Below are positions 17,552-27,428 of a stretch of 64,000 bases of DNA, piece by piece. Origin of the DNA: Ancylobacter gelatini (lineage in GTDB: Bacteria; Pseudomonadota; Alphaproteobacteria; Rhizobiales; Xanthobacteraceae); the NCBI RefSeq assembly GCF_022601675.1, contig NZ_JAKVIL010000010.1:120951-184950 (forward strand). Direction: 5' to 3'. The first letter of the stretch is position 1. Each line of letters starts with the position of its first letter. The notes beneath the pieces were generated by a model. That model was not told the DNA's origin, ran no database searches, and worked only from the letters and a program-made list of their open reading frames with translations. The translations under genes and the position numbers were made by a program.

Positions 17552-18397
17552 ATGGGCCTCATGCAGGGCAAGCGCGGACTCGTGATGGGTGTCGCCAATG
17601 ATCACTCCATCGCCTGGGGCATCGCCAAGGCGCTGGCGGCACAGGGCGCGGAACTCGCCTTCACCTATCAGGGAGAGGCGCTGGGCCGCCGCGTGAAGCC
17701 GCTCGCCCAGTCGCTCGGCAGCGACCTGATGCTGCCCTGCGACGTCGAGGATATCGAATCGGTGGACGGCGCGTTCGCGGCACTGGCCGAGAAATGGGGC
17801 AGCATCGACTTCCTGGTCCACGCCATCGGCTTCTCCGACAAGAACGAACTGAAGGGCCGCTACGCAGACACCACGCGGGCGAACTTCACCCGCACCATGG
17901 TCATCTCGTGCTTCTCCTTCACCGAGATCGCCAAGCGCGCGGCGGCGATCATGCCCAAGGGCGGCTCGATCATCACGCTCACCTATGGCGGCGCGACCCG
18001 GGTGATGCCGAACTATAATGTGATGGGCGTCGCCAAGGCCGCGCTGGAAGCGAGCGTGCGCTACCTCGCCGCCGATTACGGCCCGCAGGGCGTGCGGGTG
18101 AACGCGGTCTCCGCCGGCCCGGTGCGCACGCTGGCGGGCGCGGGCATCGCCGATGCCCGGCTGATGTTCAACTACCAGAAGCGCAACGCCCCGCTGCGGC
18201 GCACCGTCTCGATCGAGGAAGTGGGCGGCGCCAGCCTCTATCTGCTGTCCGACCTGTCGAGCGGGGTCACCGGCGAGGTGCACTTCGTCGATTCCGGCTA
18301 CAACATCATGTCGATGCCGAACACCGACACGCTCAAGGCCATGGAAGAGGCCGAGGCCAAGGTGGAAGCCGCCGGCGGGGACGTCGCCGCGGAGTGA
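17552..18397 (+). CDS. fabI: Enoyl-ACP reductase FabI (copy 1, fab operon)
   Basis: A 281-residue NADH-dependent enoyl-ACP reductase of the atypical SDR type. The first motif is GVANDHSIAWGIA; the active site is Tyr145 in LTYGGAT, Tyr155 in NYNVMGVAK and Lys162. It completes each elongation round in the cytoplasm. The ATG at 17552 has AAGGAG eight bases upstream; the in-frame GTG at 17543 overlaps that site and is rejected. Unlike the copy at 34 kb, the Glu after YxGA is Thr (GGATR), and the C-terminus ends in an Ala/Glu-rich tail. It is the last gene of fabA-fabB-fabI and converges on pheA. Confidence 0.92.
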   Translation: MGLMQGKRGLVMGVANDHSIAWGIAKALAAQGAELAFTYQGEALGRRVKPLAQSLGSDLMLPCDVEDIESVDGAFAALAEKWGSIDFLVHAIGFSDKNELKGRYADTTRANFTRTMVISCFSFTEIAKRAAAIMPKGGSIITLTYGGATRVMPNYNVMGVAKAALEASVRYLAADYGPQGVRVNAVSAGPVRTLAGAGIADARLMFNYQKRNAPLRRTVSIEEVGGASLYLLSDLSSGVTGEVHFVDSGYNIMSMPNTDTLKAMEEAEAKVEAAGGDVAAE

Positions 18398-18430
18398 TCG
18401 GCAGCGGAACGCTCCGCCGCCGGCACGACC

Positions 18431-19288
18431 TCAATATTTGGCGGCGAGTGCGATCCGGTAGGGATGCGCGGGATAGACGCCCAGGATCCGCAGCTCCTTG
18501 GAGAAGAAGGCCAGTTCCTCCAGTGCCAGCTTGAGCGAGCGATCGTCGGGATGGCCGACGACATCGGCATAGAACTGGGTGGCGAAGAACTCGCCGTCGA
18601 GCTGGTAGGATTCCAGCTTGGTCATGTTCACGCCATTGGTGGCGAAGCCGCCCAGCGCCTTATAGAGCGCGGCAGGGACGTTCTTCACCCGGAACACGAA
18701 GGTGGTCACGGTGGTGCCGCTCTCGGCCGCCGCCCACTCCGCCTCGCGCGACAGGATGATGAAGCGCGTGGTGTTGTGCGCCTCGTCCTCGATGTTCTCG
18801 GCGATGATGTCGAGCCCGTAGATCTCGGCGGCGAGGCGCGAGGCGATCGCCGCCTGCGTCAGGTCGCCCGCCTCGGCGATCTTGCGCGCCGCGCCGGCGG
18901 TATCGGCGCCGACCACCGCCTTGAGGCCAAGCTTGCGGATGATATTGCGGCACTGGCCGAGTGCCATGACATGGCTCTCCACCGTCTGCACCGTGGCGAG
19001 CGAGGCGCCCGGCACCGCCATCAGCTGGTGCGACAGCGGCAGGAAGAACTCACCGATGATGTTGAGCCCCGAGGTCGGCATCAGATGGTGGATATCCGCC
19101 ACCCGGCCGGCGACCGAGTTCTCGATCGGGATCATGCCGAGGTCGGCCTCGCCGTTCTGCAGGGCGAAGAACGCATCCTCGAAGGTGGCGCACGGCACCG
19201 CCTCGAACTCCGGAAACACCTCGCGGCAGGCGATGTGCGAATTCGCTCCGGGCTCGCCCTGGAACACGATGGTGCGGCGCGTGGTCAT
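18431..19288 (-). CDS. pheA: Prephenate dehydratase PheA
   Basis: A 285-residue monofunctional prephenate dehydratase of phenylalanine synthesis. The catalytic domain runs from FQGEPGANSHIACREVFPEF (about residue 9) to the signature EAHNTTRFIILSRE (near 165). The ACT regulatory domain at about 195-280 contains the phenylalanine-binding element as KLESYQL, a variant of the usual ESRP. There is no chorismate mutase domain, as usual in alphaproteobacteria. It lies 14 bases downstream of kdsB on the same strand and is surely co-transcribed. Confidence 0.92.
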   Translation of the reverse strand: MTTRRTIVFQGEPGANSHIACREVFPEFEAVPCATFEDAFFALQNGEADLGMIPIENSVAGRVADIHHLMPTSGLNIIGEFFLPLSHQLMAVPGASLATVQTVESHVMALGQCRNIIRKLGLKAVVGADTAGAARKIAEAGDLTQAAIASRLAAEIYGLDIIAENIEDEAHNTTRFIILSREAEWAAAESGTTVTTFVFRVKNVPAALYKALGGFATNGVNMTKLESYQLDGEFFATQFYADVVGHPDDRSLKLALEELAFFSKELRILGVYPAHPYRIALAAKY

Positions 19289-19302
19289 GTCGGTACTGTC
19301 CG

Positions 19303-20043
19303 TCAGTTCTTCGCTTCGAGCGCGAGGAGTTCCCGCGCCTTGATCAGGTCTTCCGGCGTGTCGACGCCGAGCGGTACGGTGTCGACCACCGCGACGTCGA
19401 TGCGCATGCCCGCCTCCAGCGCGCGGAGCTGCTCCAGCTTCTCGCGGGTCTCCAGCGCGGAGGGCGGCAGGCTCACGAAGCGCTCCAGCGCCGCGCGGCG
19501 ATAGGCATAGAGGCCGATATGGTGGAACAGCGCGCCATCGCCGTAAGGGGCGGTGGCGCGGGTGAAATAGAGCGCGCGCAGGCGGGTGGCCGAGAGCGGG
19601 CTGCCGACCGCCTTCACCACGTTCGGATTGGTGCGCTCGGGGGCGTGGATGATCTGCGCGGCGAGCGTGCCGATGTCGACCGCCGGCTCGTCCAGCAGGT
19701 CGACCGCGGCGCGAATCAGCGCGGGATCGATGGTCGGCAGGTCGCCCTGGACGTTCACCACATGCCGCGCGCGGCCCTGCGGATCGACATGGCCCAGCGC
19801 CTCGAAGATGCGGTCCGAGCCGGAGGCATGGTCGGCGCGGGTCATCACCACGTCGAAACCGGCGGATTTGACCGCGGCGCGCACATCCTCGTCGTCGGTC
19901 GCGACCACGACATGGCCGATATCGGCCGCGGCCGAACGCCGCGCCACCTCGACGATCATCGGCCGCCCGCCGACATCCGCCAGCGGCTTGCCGGGCAGCC
20001 GCGTCGACGCCATGCGTGCCGGAATGAGTACAAGTGTGTCCAT
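19303..20043 (-). CDS. kdsB: 3-deoxy-manno-octulosonate cytidylyltransferase KdsB
   Basis: A 246-residue CMP-KDO synthetase that activates KDO for lipopolysaccharide inner core. The nucleotide-binding motif [20 protein letters not shown] lies at residues 7-26, and [14 protein letters not shown] and [11 protein letters not shown] are also typical. Its length is normal for the family. It is the first gene of a kdsB-pheA operon and is divergent from the membrane cytochrome gene, an arrangement also known from other Hyphomicrobiales. Between them lie about 225 bases in which no clear operator was seen. Confidence 0.94.
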   Translation of the reverse strand: MDTLVLIPARMASTRLPGKPLADVGGRPMIVEVARRSAAADIGHVVVATDDEDVRAAVKSAGFDVVMTRADHASGSDRIFEALGHVDPQGRARHVVNVQGDLPTIDPALIRAAVDLLDEPAVDIGTLAAQIIHAPERTNPNVVKAVGSPLSATRLRALYFTRATAPYGDGALFHHIGLYAYRRAALERFVSLPPSALETREKLEQLRALEAGMRIDVAVVDTVPLGVDTPEDLIKARELLALEAKN

Positions 20044-20268
20044 GACGGACTTTTGCCTGCCTTACCGTGGAGTTGGGCCGATCGCTGCGCCCGCGAAACA
20101 GTGGCGAAACGTAGCAATCGCGGGGCGCTTATACGGGTTGCACGCCAACCGTCAAAATGATTAGTTCCCGCCCGCCATTGGCGGCCGGGCGATGTGGCTG
20201 CTACATTGTGCGGGGTGCCGCGGGCCAGCCGGATGGTCCGCGATACCGGGTGAGGGAGCCGATATTTC

Positions 20269-20976
20269 ATGAACAGCTTCGAGCTGAACAAGATTGCTGG
20301 GGCGGTGCTGGGCGTATTGACGTTCACGCTGGCCCTGAACGTGTTTTCGGGACTGCTGTTCACGTCGCACGCGCCTGAGACACCCGGCTTCGTCATCGAC
20401 GTGCCGGAAGCCGGCGCCGGCGCCGCCCAGGCGGCCGCCCCGGCCGAGGTGCCGCTGCCGGAACTTCTCGCCGCGGCCAACGTCGAGAAGGGCGCCGCCG
20501 TCGCCAAGAAGTGCGCCGCGTGCCACAATTTCGTGGAAGGCGCCGGTGCCAAGGTCGGGCCGGACCTCTACGGCATCGTCAACCGCCCCTTCGCCAGCGC
20601 GGAAGGCTTCGCCTATTCCGCCGCGATGAAGGCCCATGGTGGCACCTGGACCTTCGAAGAGCTCAACGCCTTCATCAAGAACCCGAAGGCCGACATTCCC
20701 GGCACCGCCATGGGCTTCGCCGGCCTGGCCAAGGACACCGAGCGCGCCGACCTGCTGGTCTATCTCAACTCGCTGTCGCACAGCCCGGCACCGCTTCCGG
20801 CGGCAGCCCCCGCCGAGGCCACCCCGACCGCCGCGCCCGCTGGCGAGGCGCCCGCGGCTCCGGCTCCGGAAGCGCCCGCGGCGCCTGCTCCCGAAGCACC
20901 GGCCGCCCCGGCTCCGGAAGCTCCGGCGACGCCCGCTCCCGCGGAACCGGCTCCGGCGGCGCCTGCCGCTCCCTGA
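20269..20976 (+). CDS. Membrane-anchored class I cytochrome c (CycM-like)
   Basis: A 235-residue cytochrome c. Residues 8-32 are an uncleaved membrane anchor, followed by a short linker. The heme domain at about 67-170 has CAACH (residues 82-86) as covalent heme site and Met148 in PGTAMGF as the sixth ligand. This matches CycM/c552, which passes electrons from the bc1 complex to an aa3 oxidase in the periplasm. An unusual Pro/Ala/Glu tail from about 171 to the end consists of PEAPAAPA repeats. The ATG at 20269 opens the anchor. It stands alone and ends before a clear terminator. Confidence 0.9.
   Translation: MNSFELNKIAGAVLGVLTFTLALNVFSGLLFTSHAPETPGFVIDVPEAGAGAAQAAAPAEVPLPELLAAANVEKGAAVAKKCAACHNFVEGAGAKVGPDLYGIVNRPFASAEGFAYSAAMKAHGGTWTFEELNAFIKNPKADIPGTAMGFAGLAKDTERADLLVYLNSLSHSPAPLPAAAPAEATPTAAPAGEAPAAPAPEAPAAPAPEAPAAPAPEAPATPAPAEPAPAAPAAP
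20833..20970 (+). repeat. In-frame Pro/Ala-rich repeats in the cytochrome C-terminal tail
   Basis: Imperfect tandem units encode APAPEAPA-like octapeptides at the end of the cytochrome gene. They are GC-rich and slightly divergent from each other, consistent with slippage expansion followed by drift. They probably form a flexible periplasmic tail. Confidence 0.7.
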
Positions 20977-21020
20977 GCCTCACCAGGCGGCGCTGCCCCT
21001 GCGTCATTCACGATCACGTC

Positions 21021-21058
21021 AGGCCGGCCGCACTTTTGTGCGCCGGCCTTATTCTTTT
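21021..21058 (+). terminator. Rho-independent terminator after the cytochrome gene
   Basis: AGGCCGG-C-CGCAC pairs with GTGCG-CCGGCCT (12 bp with one bulged C, TTTT loop) and is followed by TATTCTTTT. It lies 45 bases past the cytochrome stop and before yejA1. Confidence 0.8.
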
Positions 21059-21176
21059 CCGAACGCTGCCGTTCATACTGGCCGGTAACACGCTGCGTTC
21101 ACGCGGCCGGACGACCTGCCGTCGAACGACCCGCCGTGATAGCGGCCAAAACGCCACGCCGAAGGAAAAGTGCCGC

Positions 21177-23099
21177 ATGAGCCTCCGCCCGCGCCGACTG
21201 CCCACCGCTCTGCTCATTGATCCGCCCGCCACCGCCCGACGTCGCACGGCGCTGCTCAGCACGGCGCTGCTCGGCCTCGCCTTGCTGGCCCCGCCCGCCT
21301 TCGCGCAGGAGACGCCCGCGCCGGAAGCGGCGCCGCAATGGCGCCATGGCGTCTCGCTGATGGGCGAGCCGAAATACCCGGCCGACTTCAAGCATTTCGA
21401 CTACGTGAATCCGAACGCGCCCAAGGAAGGGCTGGTGCGGCTCTCCGCCAGCGGCACCTTCGATTCGCTCAACGACATCATCACGCGCGGCACCCCGGCG
21501 GCCGGCCTGCAGCTGATATACGACACGCTGATGGCCCCGGCCGGCGACGAGGTGGCGACCGAATACGGCCTGCTGGCGGAAGCGGTGAGCTATCCGGCGG
21601 ACTTCTCTTCCGTCACCTATCGCCTGCGCCCGGAGGCCAAATGGCATGACGGCCAGCCGGTGACGCCCGACGATGTGGTGTTCTCGTTCGAGGCGCTGAC
21701 CAAGAACAACCCCCGCCAGGCCTACTACTACAGCCACGTCAAATCCGCGGAGAAGACCGGCGAGCGCGAGGTCACCTTCACCTTCGATCAGGCGGGAAAT
21801 CGCGAGCTGCCGCAGATCGTCGGCCAGATGCGCGTGCTGCCCAAGCACTGGTGGACCGGCACCGATGCCAGCGGCAAACCGCGCGACATCGGCCAGGGCA
21901 CGCTGGAAATCCCGCTCGGCTCCGGTCCCTACAAGGTGAAGCAGGTGAGCCCCGGCCGCTCGATCTCGTTCGAGCTGGCCGATGATTACTGGGGAAAGAA
22001 TCTGCCGGTGAATATCGGCACCAATAATTTCCGCGAGCAGCGTTACGAGTATTTCCGCGACAGCACGGTCGAACTGGAGGCGTTCAAGGGCGACCAGTAC
22101 GACTTCAACATCGAGACCTCCGCCAAGGACTGGGCCACCGCCTATAATTTCCCGGCGGTGAAGGAAGGCCGCGTGGTGCTGGAGGAGTTTCCGGTCCGCA
22201 ATTCCGGCTCGATGCAGGCCTTCATCCCCAATCTGCGCCGCGACAAGTTCCAGGATCAGCGGGTCCGCCGGGCGCTGAACCTCGCGCTCGATTTCGACGG
22301 CATGAACCGCACGCTGTTCTTCGGCCAGTACAAGCGCACGTCGAGCTATTTCCAGAATACCGAGCTTGCCTCCTCGGAGCTGCCCCAGGGCAAAGAGCTG
22401 GAAATCCTGGAAAGCGTGAAGGACAAGGTGCCGCCGAGCGTGTTCACCACGCCTTACGCCAACCCGGAAGGCTGGAGCGAGGGCCTTCGCCGGGGCAATC
22501 TGCGCGAGGCGGCCAAGCTGCTGCGCGAGGCCGGCTATGAGGTGAAGGGCGGCAAGCTGCTGAACGCCAAGGGCGAGCCCCTCACCATCGAGATCCTGCT
22601 GGCGAACCCCGCCTTCGAGCGCGTGGCGCTGTTCTACAAGCCCTCGCTGGAACGGCTCGGCATCACGCTGAATGTGCGCCAGGTCGACACCTCGCAATAT
22701 ATCAACCGCCTGCGCGCCCGCGACTTCGACATGATCATCTCCGGCTGGGGCCAGTCGCTCTCGCCGGGCAATGAGCAACGTGACTTCTGGGGCTCGGAAG
22801 CCGCCGACCGCGAGGGCTCGTCGAACTATGCCGGCATCAAGGATCCCGGCATCGACGCGCTGATCGAGAAGGTGATCTACGCCAAGGACCGCGAGGAGCT
22901 GGTGGCCGCCACCCGCGCGCTCGACCGGGTGCTGCTGGCCCATGATTACGTGGTTCCGACCTGGAACTACCCGAACGTCCGCACCGCGCGCTGGAACCGG
23001 TTCGCGCATCCCGAGAAGTTGCCGGACTATTCCTTCTCCTTCCCGGACATCTGGTGGTGGGACGCCGCGCTCGCCGCCAAGACCGGGGGCGCCAAGTGA
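21177..23099 (+). CDS. yejA: Peptide ABC transporter substrate-binding protein YejA (first copy)
   Basis: A 640-residue periplasmic binding protein of the SBP_bac_5 family. Residues 1-44 are a long Sec-type signal peptide (RRRTALLSTALLGLALLAPPAFA-Q). The mature protein shows HFDYVNPNAPKEGLVRLS, the hallmark of YejA-like proteins, and WHDGQPVTPDDVVFSFEAL typical of the family. It delivers oligopeptides, including microcin-C-like peptides in known systems, to YejBEF. The ATG at 21177 is chosen over a long upstream frame because it follows AAGGAAAAG and opens the signal peptide. It is the first of five genes; the stop is followed at once by yejA2. Confidence 0.9.
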   Translation: MSLRPRRLPTALLIDPPATARRRTALLSTALLGLALLAPPAFAQETPAPEAAPQWRHGVSLMGEPKYPADFKHFDYVNPNAPKEGLVRLSASGTFDSLNDIITRGTPAAGLQLIYDTLMAPAGDEVATEYGLLAEAVSYPADFSSVTYRLRPEAKWHDGQPVTPDDVVFSFEALTKNNPRQAYYYSHVKSAEKTGEREVTFTFDQAGNRELPQIVGQMRVLPKHWWTGTDASGKPRDIGQGTLEIPLGSGPYKVKQVSPGRSISFELADDYWGKNLPVNIGTNNFREQRYEYFRDSTVELEAFKGDQYDFNIETSAKDWATAYNFPAVKEGRVVLEEFPVRNSGSMQAFIPNLRRDKFQDQRVRRALNLALDFDGMNRTLFFGQYKRTSSYFQNTELASSELPQGKELEILESVKDKVPPSVFTTPYANPEGWSEGLRRGNLREAAKLLREAGYEVKGGKLLNAKGEPLTIEILLANPAFERVALFYKPSLERLGITLNVRQVDTSQYINRLRARDFDMIISGWGQSLSPGNEQRDFWGSEAADREGSSNYAGIKDPGIDALIEKVIYAKDREELVAATRALDRVLLAHDYVVPTWNYPNVRTARWNRFAHPEKLPDYSFSFPDIWWWDAALAAKTGGAK

Positions 23100-23119
23100 A
23101 AGGGCGTAATGTGTGGGCG

Positions 23120-25009
23120 ATGCGGCCGCCTGCCCTGAACCGCCGCCAGCTTCTCGCCCTCAGTGCCTCGCTTGGAACCGGTGCGGCGCTCGCGCTCTCC
23201 GGGGCGGGCCGCGCGCTCGCCCAGCCGGCACCGGCAATGGGCCCCGAGACGCACGGCCTGTCGGCCTTCGGCGACCTGAAATACCCCCCGGATTTCCTGA
23301 GCTTCGATTATGTCGAGGCGGACGCTCCCAAGGGCGGCAGCTTCTCGCAGATCGGCTCCACCGCCGCGTACAACCAGTCGTTCAATACCTTCAACTCGCT
23401 GAACGGCTACATTCTCAAGGGCGACGGCGCGCAGGGCCTCGACCTGATCTTCGACAGCCTGATGAGCCGGGCGCTGGACGAGCCGGACGCGGTGTACGGG
23501 CTGGTGGCCAGGGCGGTGTCGGTCTCGGCCGACGGCACGCTCTACCGCTTCCGCCTGCGCCCCGAGGCGCGTTTCCATGACGGCAGCCCCCTCACCAGCG
23601 CGGACGTGGTGTTCTCGCTGCTGATGCTGAAGCTCAAGGGGCACCCGATCATCGCGCAGAACCTGCGCGATGTGACCAGCGTCTCCGCCGATGGCGACGA
23701 TGTGGTGGCGGTGCGTTTCGCTGCCAAACGGGCGCGCGACGTGCCGCTGGTCGTGGCCACGCTGCCGATCTTCTCCAAGGCCTATTACACGGCCAAGCCG
23801 TTCGACGAGAGCTCGCTGGAGCCACCGCTCGGCTCGGGTCCCTACCGGATCGGCCGCTTCGAGCCGGGCCGCTACATCGAATATGAGCGCGTCGCCGATT
23901 ATTGGGGCCGCGACCTGCCGGTGAATGTCGGCATCAATAATTTCGACCGCCAGCGCTTCGAATATTTCCGCGACCGCGAGGTCGGGTTCGAGGCGTTCAA
24001 GGCGCGCGCCTATCTGTTCCGCGAGGAGTTCACCTCCCGCACCTGGGCGACCGGCTACGATTTCCCGGCGCTGCGCGAGGGCAAGGTGAAGCAGGAGATC
24101 CTGCCGGACGACAACCCCTCCGGTGCGCAGGGCTGGTTCCTCAATCTGCGCCGCCCGCAATTTTCCGATCCGCGCGTGCGCGAGGCGCTGTCCTATGCCT
24201 TCGATTTCGAGTGGACCAACAAGAACCTGATGTTCGACGCCTATAAGCGCACCACCTCGTTCTTCGAGAATTCCGACCTCAAGGCCGAGGGACCCGCCGG
24301 TCCCGACGAGATCGCGCTGATGGAGAGCCTCGGCTCCCGGCTCAAGCCCGGCGACATCGAGGTGATGAAGGCCGAGCCGTGGTCGCCGCCGGTCTCCGAT
24401 GGCTCCGGCCAGGACCGGACGCTGCTGCGCAAGGCGACTCAGCTTCTGCGCGAGGCCGGCTGGAGCATCAAGGACGGCGCCCTTGTCGACGCCAAGGGCA
24501 ATGGCTTCTCCATCGAGTTCCTCGACGACGAGGGGTCGCTGGAGCGCCACACCTCGCCCTTCATCAAGAATTTGAAGCTGCTGGGCATCGCCGCGAACTT
24601 CCGGCTGGTCGACGCCCCGCAATATCAACGCCGGCTCAACAGCTTCGACTTCGACGCCACGGTGCGCCGCTTCTCGGTCTCCACCGTGCCGGGGGAATCG
24701 CTGCGCAATTTCTTCGGCTCGCGCGCCGCCGCCATGGCCGGCTCCAACAACCTTTCCGGCATCGCCGATCCGGTGGTGGACCTGCTGATCGAACAGGTCA
24801 TCGCCGCCGATACCCGCGACAAGCTGAAGACCGCCTGCAAGCTGCTGGACCGGCGATTGCGGGCGGGGCGCTATTGGGTGCCGCAATGGTATTCCGGCGC
24901 GCACCGCATCGCCTATTGGGACGTGTTCGAGCGTCCCAAGGCCGAGCGGCCGACCTATGCCCGCGCCATTCCCGAAACCTGGTGGGCCAAGGGCGACCAG
25001 CAGGGATAA
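23120..25009 (+). CDS. Peptide ABC transporter substrate-binding protein YejA (second copy)
   Basis: A 629-residue paralogue of the preceding binding protein, with the same FDYVEADAPKGGSFSQIGS beginning and RFHDGSPLTSADVVFSLLML. Its leader carries a twin-arginine-like motif (NRRQLLALSASLG), so it may use the Tat route, unlike the first copy. The start is uncertain: ATG 23120 gives a normal short leader, GTG 23111 follows a weak AAGGG site, and GTG 23096 would overlap the yejA1 stop as GTGA. Two YejA proteins feeding one permease could widen the range of peptides taken up. The gap to yejB is 143 bases. Confidence 0.88.
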   Translation: MRPPALNRRQLLALSASLGTGAALALSGAGRALAQPAPAMGPETHGLSAFGDLKYPPDFLSFDYVEADAPKGGSFSQIGSTAAYNQSFNTFNSLNGYILKGDGAQGLDLIFDSLMSRALDEPDAVYGLVARAVSVSADGTLYRFRLRPEARFHDGSPLTSADVVFSLLMLKLKGHPIIAQNLRDVTSVSADGDDVVAVRFAAKRARDVPLVVATLPIFSKAYYTAKPFDESSLEPPLGSGPYRIGRFEPGRYIEYERVADYWGRDLPVNVGINNFDRQRFEYFRDREVGFEAFKARAYLFREEFTSRTWATGYDFPALREGKVKQEILPDDNPSGAQGWFLNLRRPQFSDPRVREALSYAFDFEWTNKNLMFDAYKRTTSFFENSDLKAEGPAGPDEIALMESLGSRLKPGDIEVMKAEPWSPPVSDGSGQDRTLLRKATQLLREAGWSIKDGALVDAKGNGFSIEFLDDEGSLERHTSPFIKNLKLLGIAANFRLVDAPQYQRRLNSFDFDATVRRFSVSTVPGESLRNFFGSRAAAMAGSNNLSGIADPVVDLLIEQVIAADTRDKLKTACKLLDRRLRAGRYWVPQWYSGAHRIAYWDVFERPKAERPTYARAIPETWWAKGDQQG

Positions 25010-25153
25010 GCCGCAACCTGAACGGACGTTAAGTTGACGGCGCCCCCCGCGCCCGCCACTTTGAAAATCACGCTCGAACTCTGCGCAGCAGAGAGATTTC
25101 AGGCGGCCGGGTAGCCCCACCCGGCCGGGAACTTCCCAGGGAAGCGCGCCCGC

Positions 25154-26260
25154 ATGCTCGCCTACATCGCCCGACGCATCGCGCTGATGATCCCGACCAT
25201 CATCGGCATCATGCTCATCTCCTTCATCGTGGTGCAGTTCGCGCCCGGTGGGCCGGTGGAACGGGTCATCGCCCAAATCACCGGCGAGGGCACCGACGCC
25301 ACCGCGCGCATCACCGGCGGCGGCGGCGATTTCGGTGCGGCCCAGCAGGGCGGCTCCGGCGGCGATGTCTCCTCCTCGAAATATCGCGGCGCGCAGGGCC
25401 TCGACCCGGCCTTCATCAAGGAACTGGAGAAGCAGTTCGGCTTCGACAAGCCGGCCTATGAGCGCTTCGCGCTGATGATGTGGAACTACGCCCGTTTCGA
25501 TTTCGGGCGCTCCTATTTCCGCGACATCTCGGTGCTGGACCTCATCGGCGAGAAGATGACGGTGTCGATCTCGCTCGGCTTGTGGATGATGCTGATCACC
25601 TACGCGATCTCGGTCCCGCTCGGCATCGCCAAAGCCGTGCGCGACGGCTCGCGCTTCGATGTCTGGACCTCGGCGGTGATCATCGTGGGCTATGCGATCC
25701 CGAGCTTTCTGTTCGCCATCCTGCTCATCATCCTGTTCGCCGGCGGCTCATTCTTCTCCTGGTTCCCGCTGCGTGGCCTGACCTCCGACAATTGGGACCA
25801 GCTCTCGCTCACGGGGAAGATCCTCGATTATTTCTGGCATCTGGCCTTGCCGATCATCTCCATGGTGCTGGGCGCCTTCGCCACCATGGCGCTTTTGACC
25901 AAGAACTCGTTCCTGGACGAAATCCGCAAGCAATATGTCGTCACCGCGCGGATGAAGGGGCTATCCGAGCGGGCGGTGCTGTATCGCCATGTGTTCCGCA
26001 ACGCGATGCTGATCATCATCGCCGGCTTTCCCGGCGCGTTTGTCGCCGCCTTCTTCTCCGGCTCGCTGCTGATCGAGACCATCTTCTCGCTGGACGGGCT
26101 CGGCCTGCTCGGCTTCGAGAGCGTGCTCAACCGCGACTATCCCGTGGTGTTCGCCAATCTCTACATCTTCTCTCTGGTCGGCCTCGTGGTGAACCTCATC
26201 TCCGATCTCACCTATACCTGGGTCGATCCGCGCATCGACTTCGAGACGCGGGATGTCTGA
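25154..26260 (+). CDS. yejB: Peptide ABC transporter permease YejB
   Basis: A 368-residue inner-membrane permease of the DppB type. It has an N-terminal hydrophobic segment (residues 8-30), a long periplasmic region of about 100 residues with a Gly-rich stretch, then five further segments. The EAA coupling loop reads TARMKGLSERAVLYRHVFRN at about 268-287. It pairs with YejE to form the channel. The YejE start overlaps its end by eight bases, implying coupled translation. Confidence 0.92.
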   Translation: MLAYIARRIALMIPTIIGIMLISFIVVQFAPGGPVERVIAQITGEGTDATARITGGGGDFGAAQQGGSGGDVSSSKYRGAQGLDPAFIKELEKQFGFDKPAYERFALMMWNYARFDFGRSYFRDISVLDLIGEKMTVSISLGLWMMLITYAISVPLGIAKAVRDGSRFDVWTSAVIIVGYAIPSFLFAILLIILFAGGSFFSWFPLRGLTSDNWDQLSLTGKILDYFWHLALPIISMVLGAFATMALLTKNSFLDEIRKQYVVTARMKGLSERAVLYRHVFRNAMLIIIAGFPGAFVAAFFSGSLLIETIFSLDGLGLLGFESVLNRDYPVVFANLYIFSLVGLVVNLISDLTYTWVDPRIDFETRDV

Positions 26261-27428
26261 CATGGCGTCCGCTCCCGCTGCCCCCGCCGCCAGCACCAGC
26301 GTGCTCGCCCCCGGCGCGCGCATCTCGCCGATCAACCGGCGCCGGCTCGCCAATTTCAAGCGCAACCGGCGCGGCTGGTGGAGCTTCTGGATCTTCTCGG
26401 TGCTGTTCCTCGCCAGCCTTGGCGCCGAGTTCATCGCCAACGACAAGCCGTTCCTCGTCGCCTATGACGGCGCCTATTATTTCCCGGCGGTGAAGGCCTA
26501 TCCCGAGACCACATTCGGCGGCGATTTCGAGACCGAGGCGGATTATCGCGACCCCTATCTGAAGAAGCTGATCGAGGACAAGGGCGGCTGGATCGTCTGG
26601 CCGCCGATCCGCTACAGCTACTCGACCCACAATCTCGACCTGCCGACCCCCGCCCCCTCCCCGCCGACCTGGATGCTGTCCGACGAGCAATGCCGCCCGG
26701 TGGCGGAGCGGCTGCACGGGGCGGAAGGCGCGGCGCGCGGCTGCGCGGCGCTGGAGTGGAACTGGCTCGGCACCGACGACCAGGGCCGCGACGTGCTGGC
26801 CCGGCTGATCTACGGCTTCCGCATCTCGGTGCTGTTTGGCCTGACGCTGACCGTGATCTCCTCGATCATCGGCGTGCTGGCCGGCGCCATCCAGGGCTAT
26901 TACGGCGGCTGGACCGACCTGATCTTCCAGCGCTTCATCGAAATCTGGACCGCAATCCCCGCGCTCTACCTGCTGCTGATCATCTCCTCGATCCTCGCTC
27001 CCTCGTTCTGGGTGCTGCTCGGCATATTGCTGCTGTTCTCCTGGGTGGCGCTGGTCGGGCTGGTGCGCGCCGAATTCCTGCGGGCGCGCAATTTCGAATA
27101 TGTGCAGGCCGCCCGCGCGCTCGGCGTCTCCAACGGCGTGATCATGTGGCGGCACATGCTGCCCAACGCGATGGTGGCGACGCTGACCATGCTGCCCTTC
27201 ATCGTCTCCTCCTCGGTGATGACGCTCACCGCGCTGGACTTCCTCGGCTTCGGCCTGCCGCCCGGCTCGCCCTCGCTCGGCGAATTGCTGGCGCAGGGCA
27301 AGGCCAATGTGCAGGCGCCCTGGCTCGGCCTCACCGGCTTCTTCACTGTCGCCTTCATGCTGAGCCTGCTGATCTTCATCGGCGAAGCGGTGCGCGACGC
27401 CTTCGACCCGCGGAAGACCTTTACGTGA
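26253..27428 (+). CDS. yejE: Peptide ABC transporter permease YejE
   Basis: A 391-residue inner-membrane permease of the DppC type. The N-terminal cytoplasmic tail is Pro/Ala-rich. The first membrane segment is at about residues 45-65, followed by a large periplasmic domain of about 150 residues containing DNLDxP-like loops, and then five segments. The coupling loop is YVQAARALGVSNGVIMWRHM. The stop overlaps the yejF start as GTGA. An alternative start at ATG 26262 would drop three residues. Confidence 0.92.
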   Translation: MSDMASAPAAPAASTSVLAPGARISPINRRRLANFKRNRRGWWSFWIFSVLFLASLGAEFIANDKPFLVAYDGAYYFPAVKAYPETTFGGDFETEADYRDPYLKKLIEDKGGWIVWPPIRYSYSTHNLDLPTPAPSPPTWMLSDEQCRPVAERLHGAEGAARGCAALEWNWLGTDDQGRDVLARLIYGFRISVLFGLTLTVISSIIGVLAGAIQGYYGGWTDLIFQRFIEIWTAIPALYLLLIISSILAPSFWVLLGILLLFSWVALVGLVRAEFLRARNFEYVQAARALGVSNGVIMWRHMLPNAMVATLTMLPFIVSSSVMTLTALDFLGFGLPPGSPSLGELLAQGKANVQAPWLGLTGFFTVAFMLSLLIFIGEAVRDAFDPRKTFT

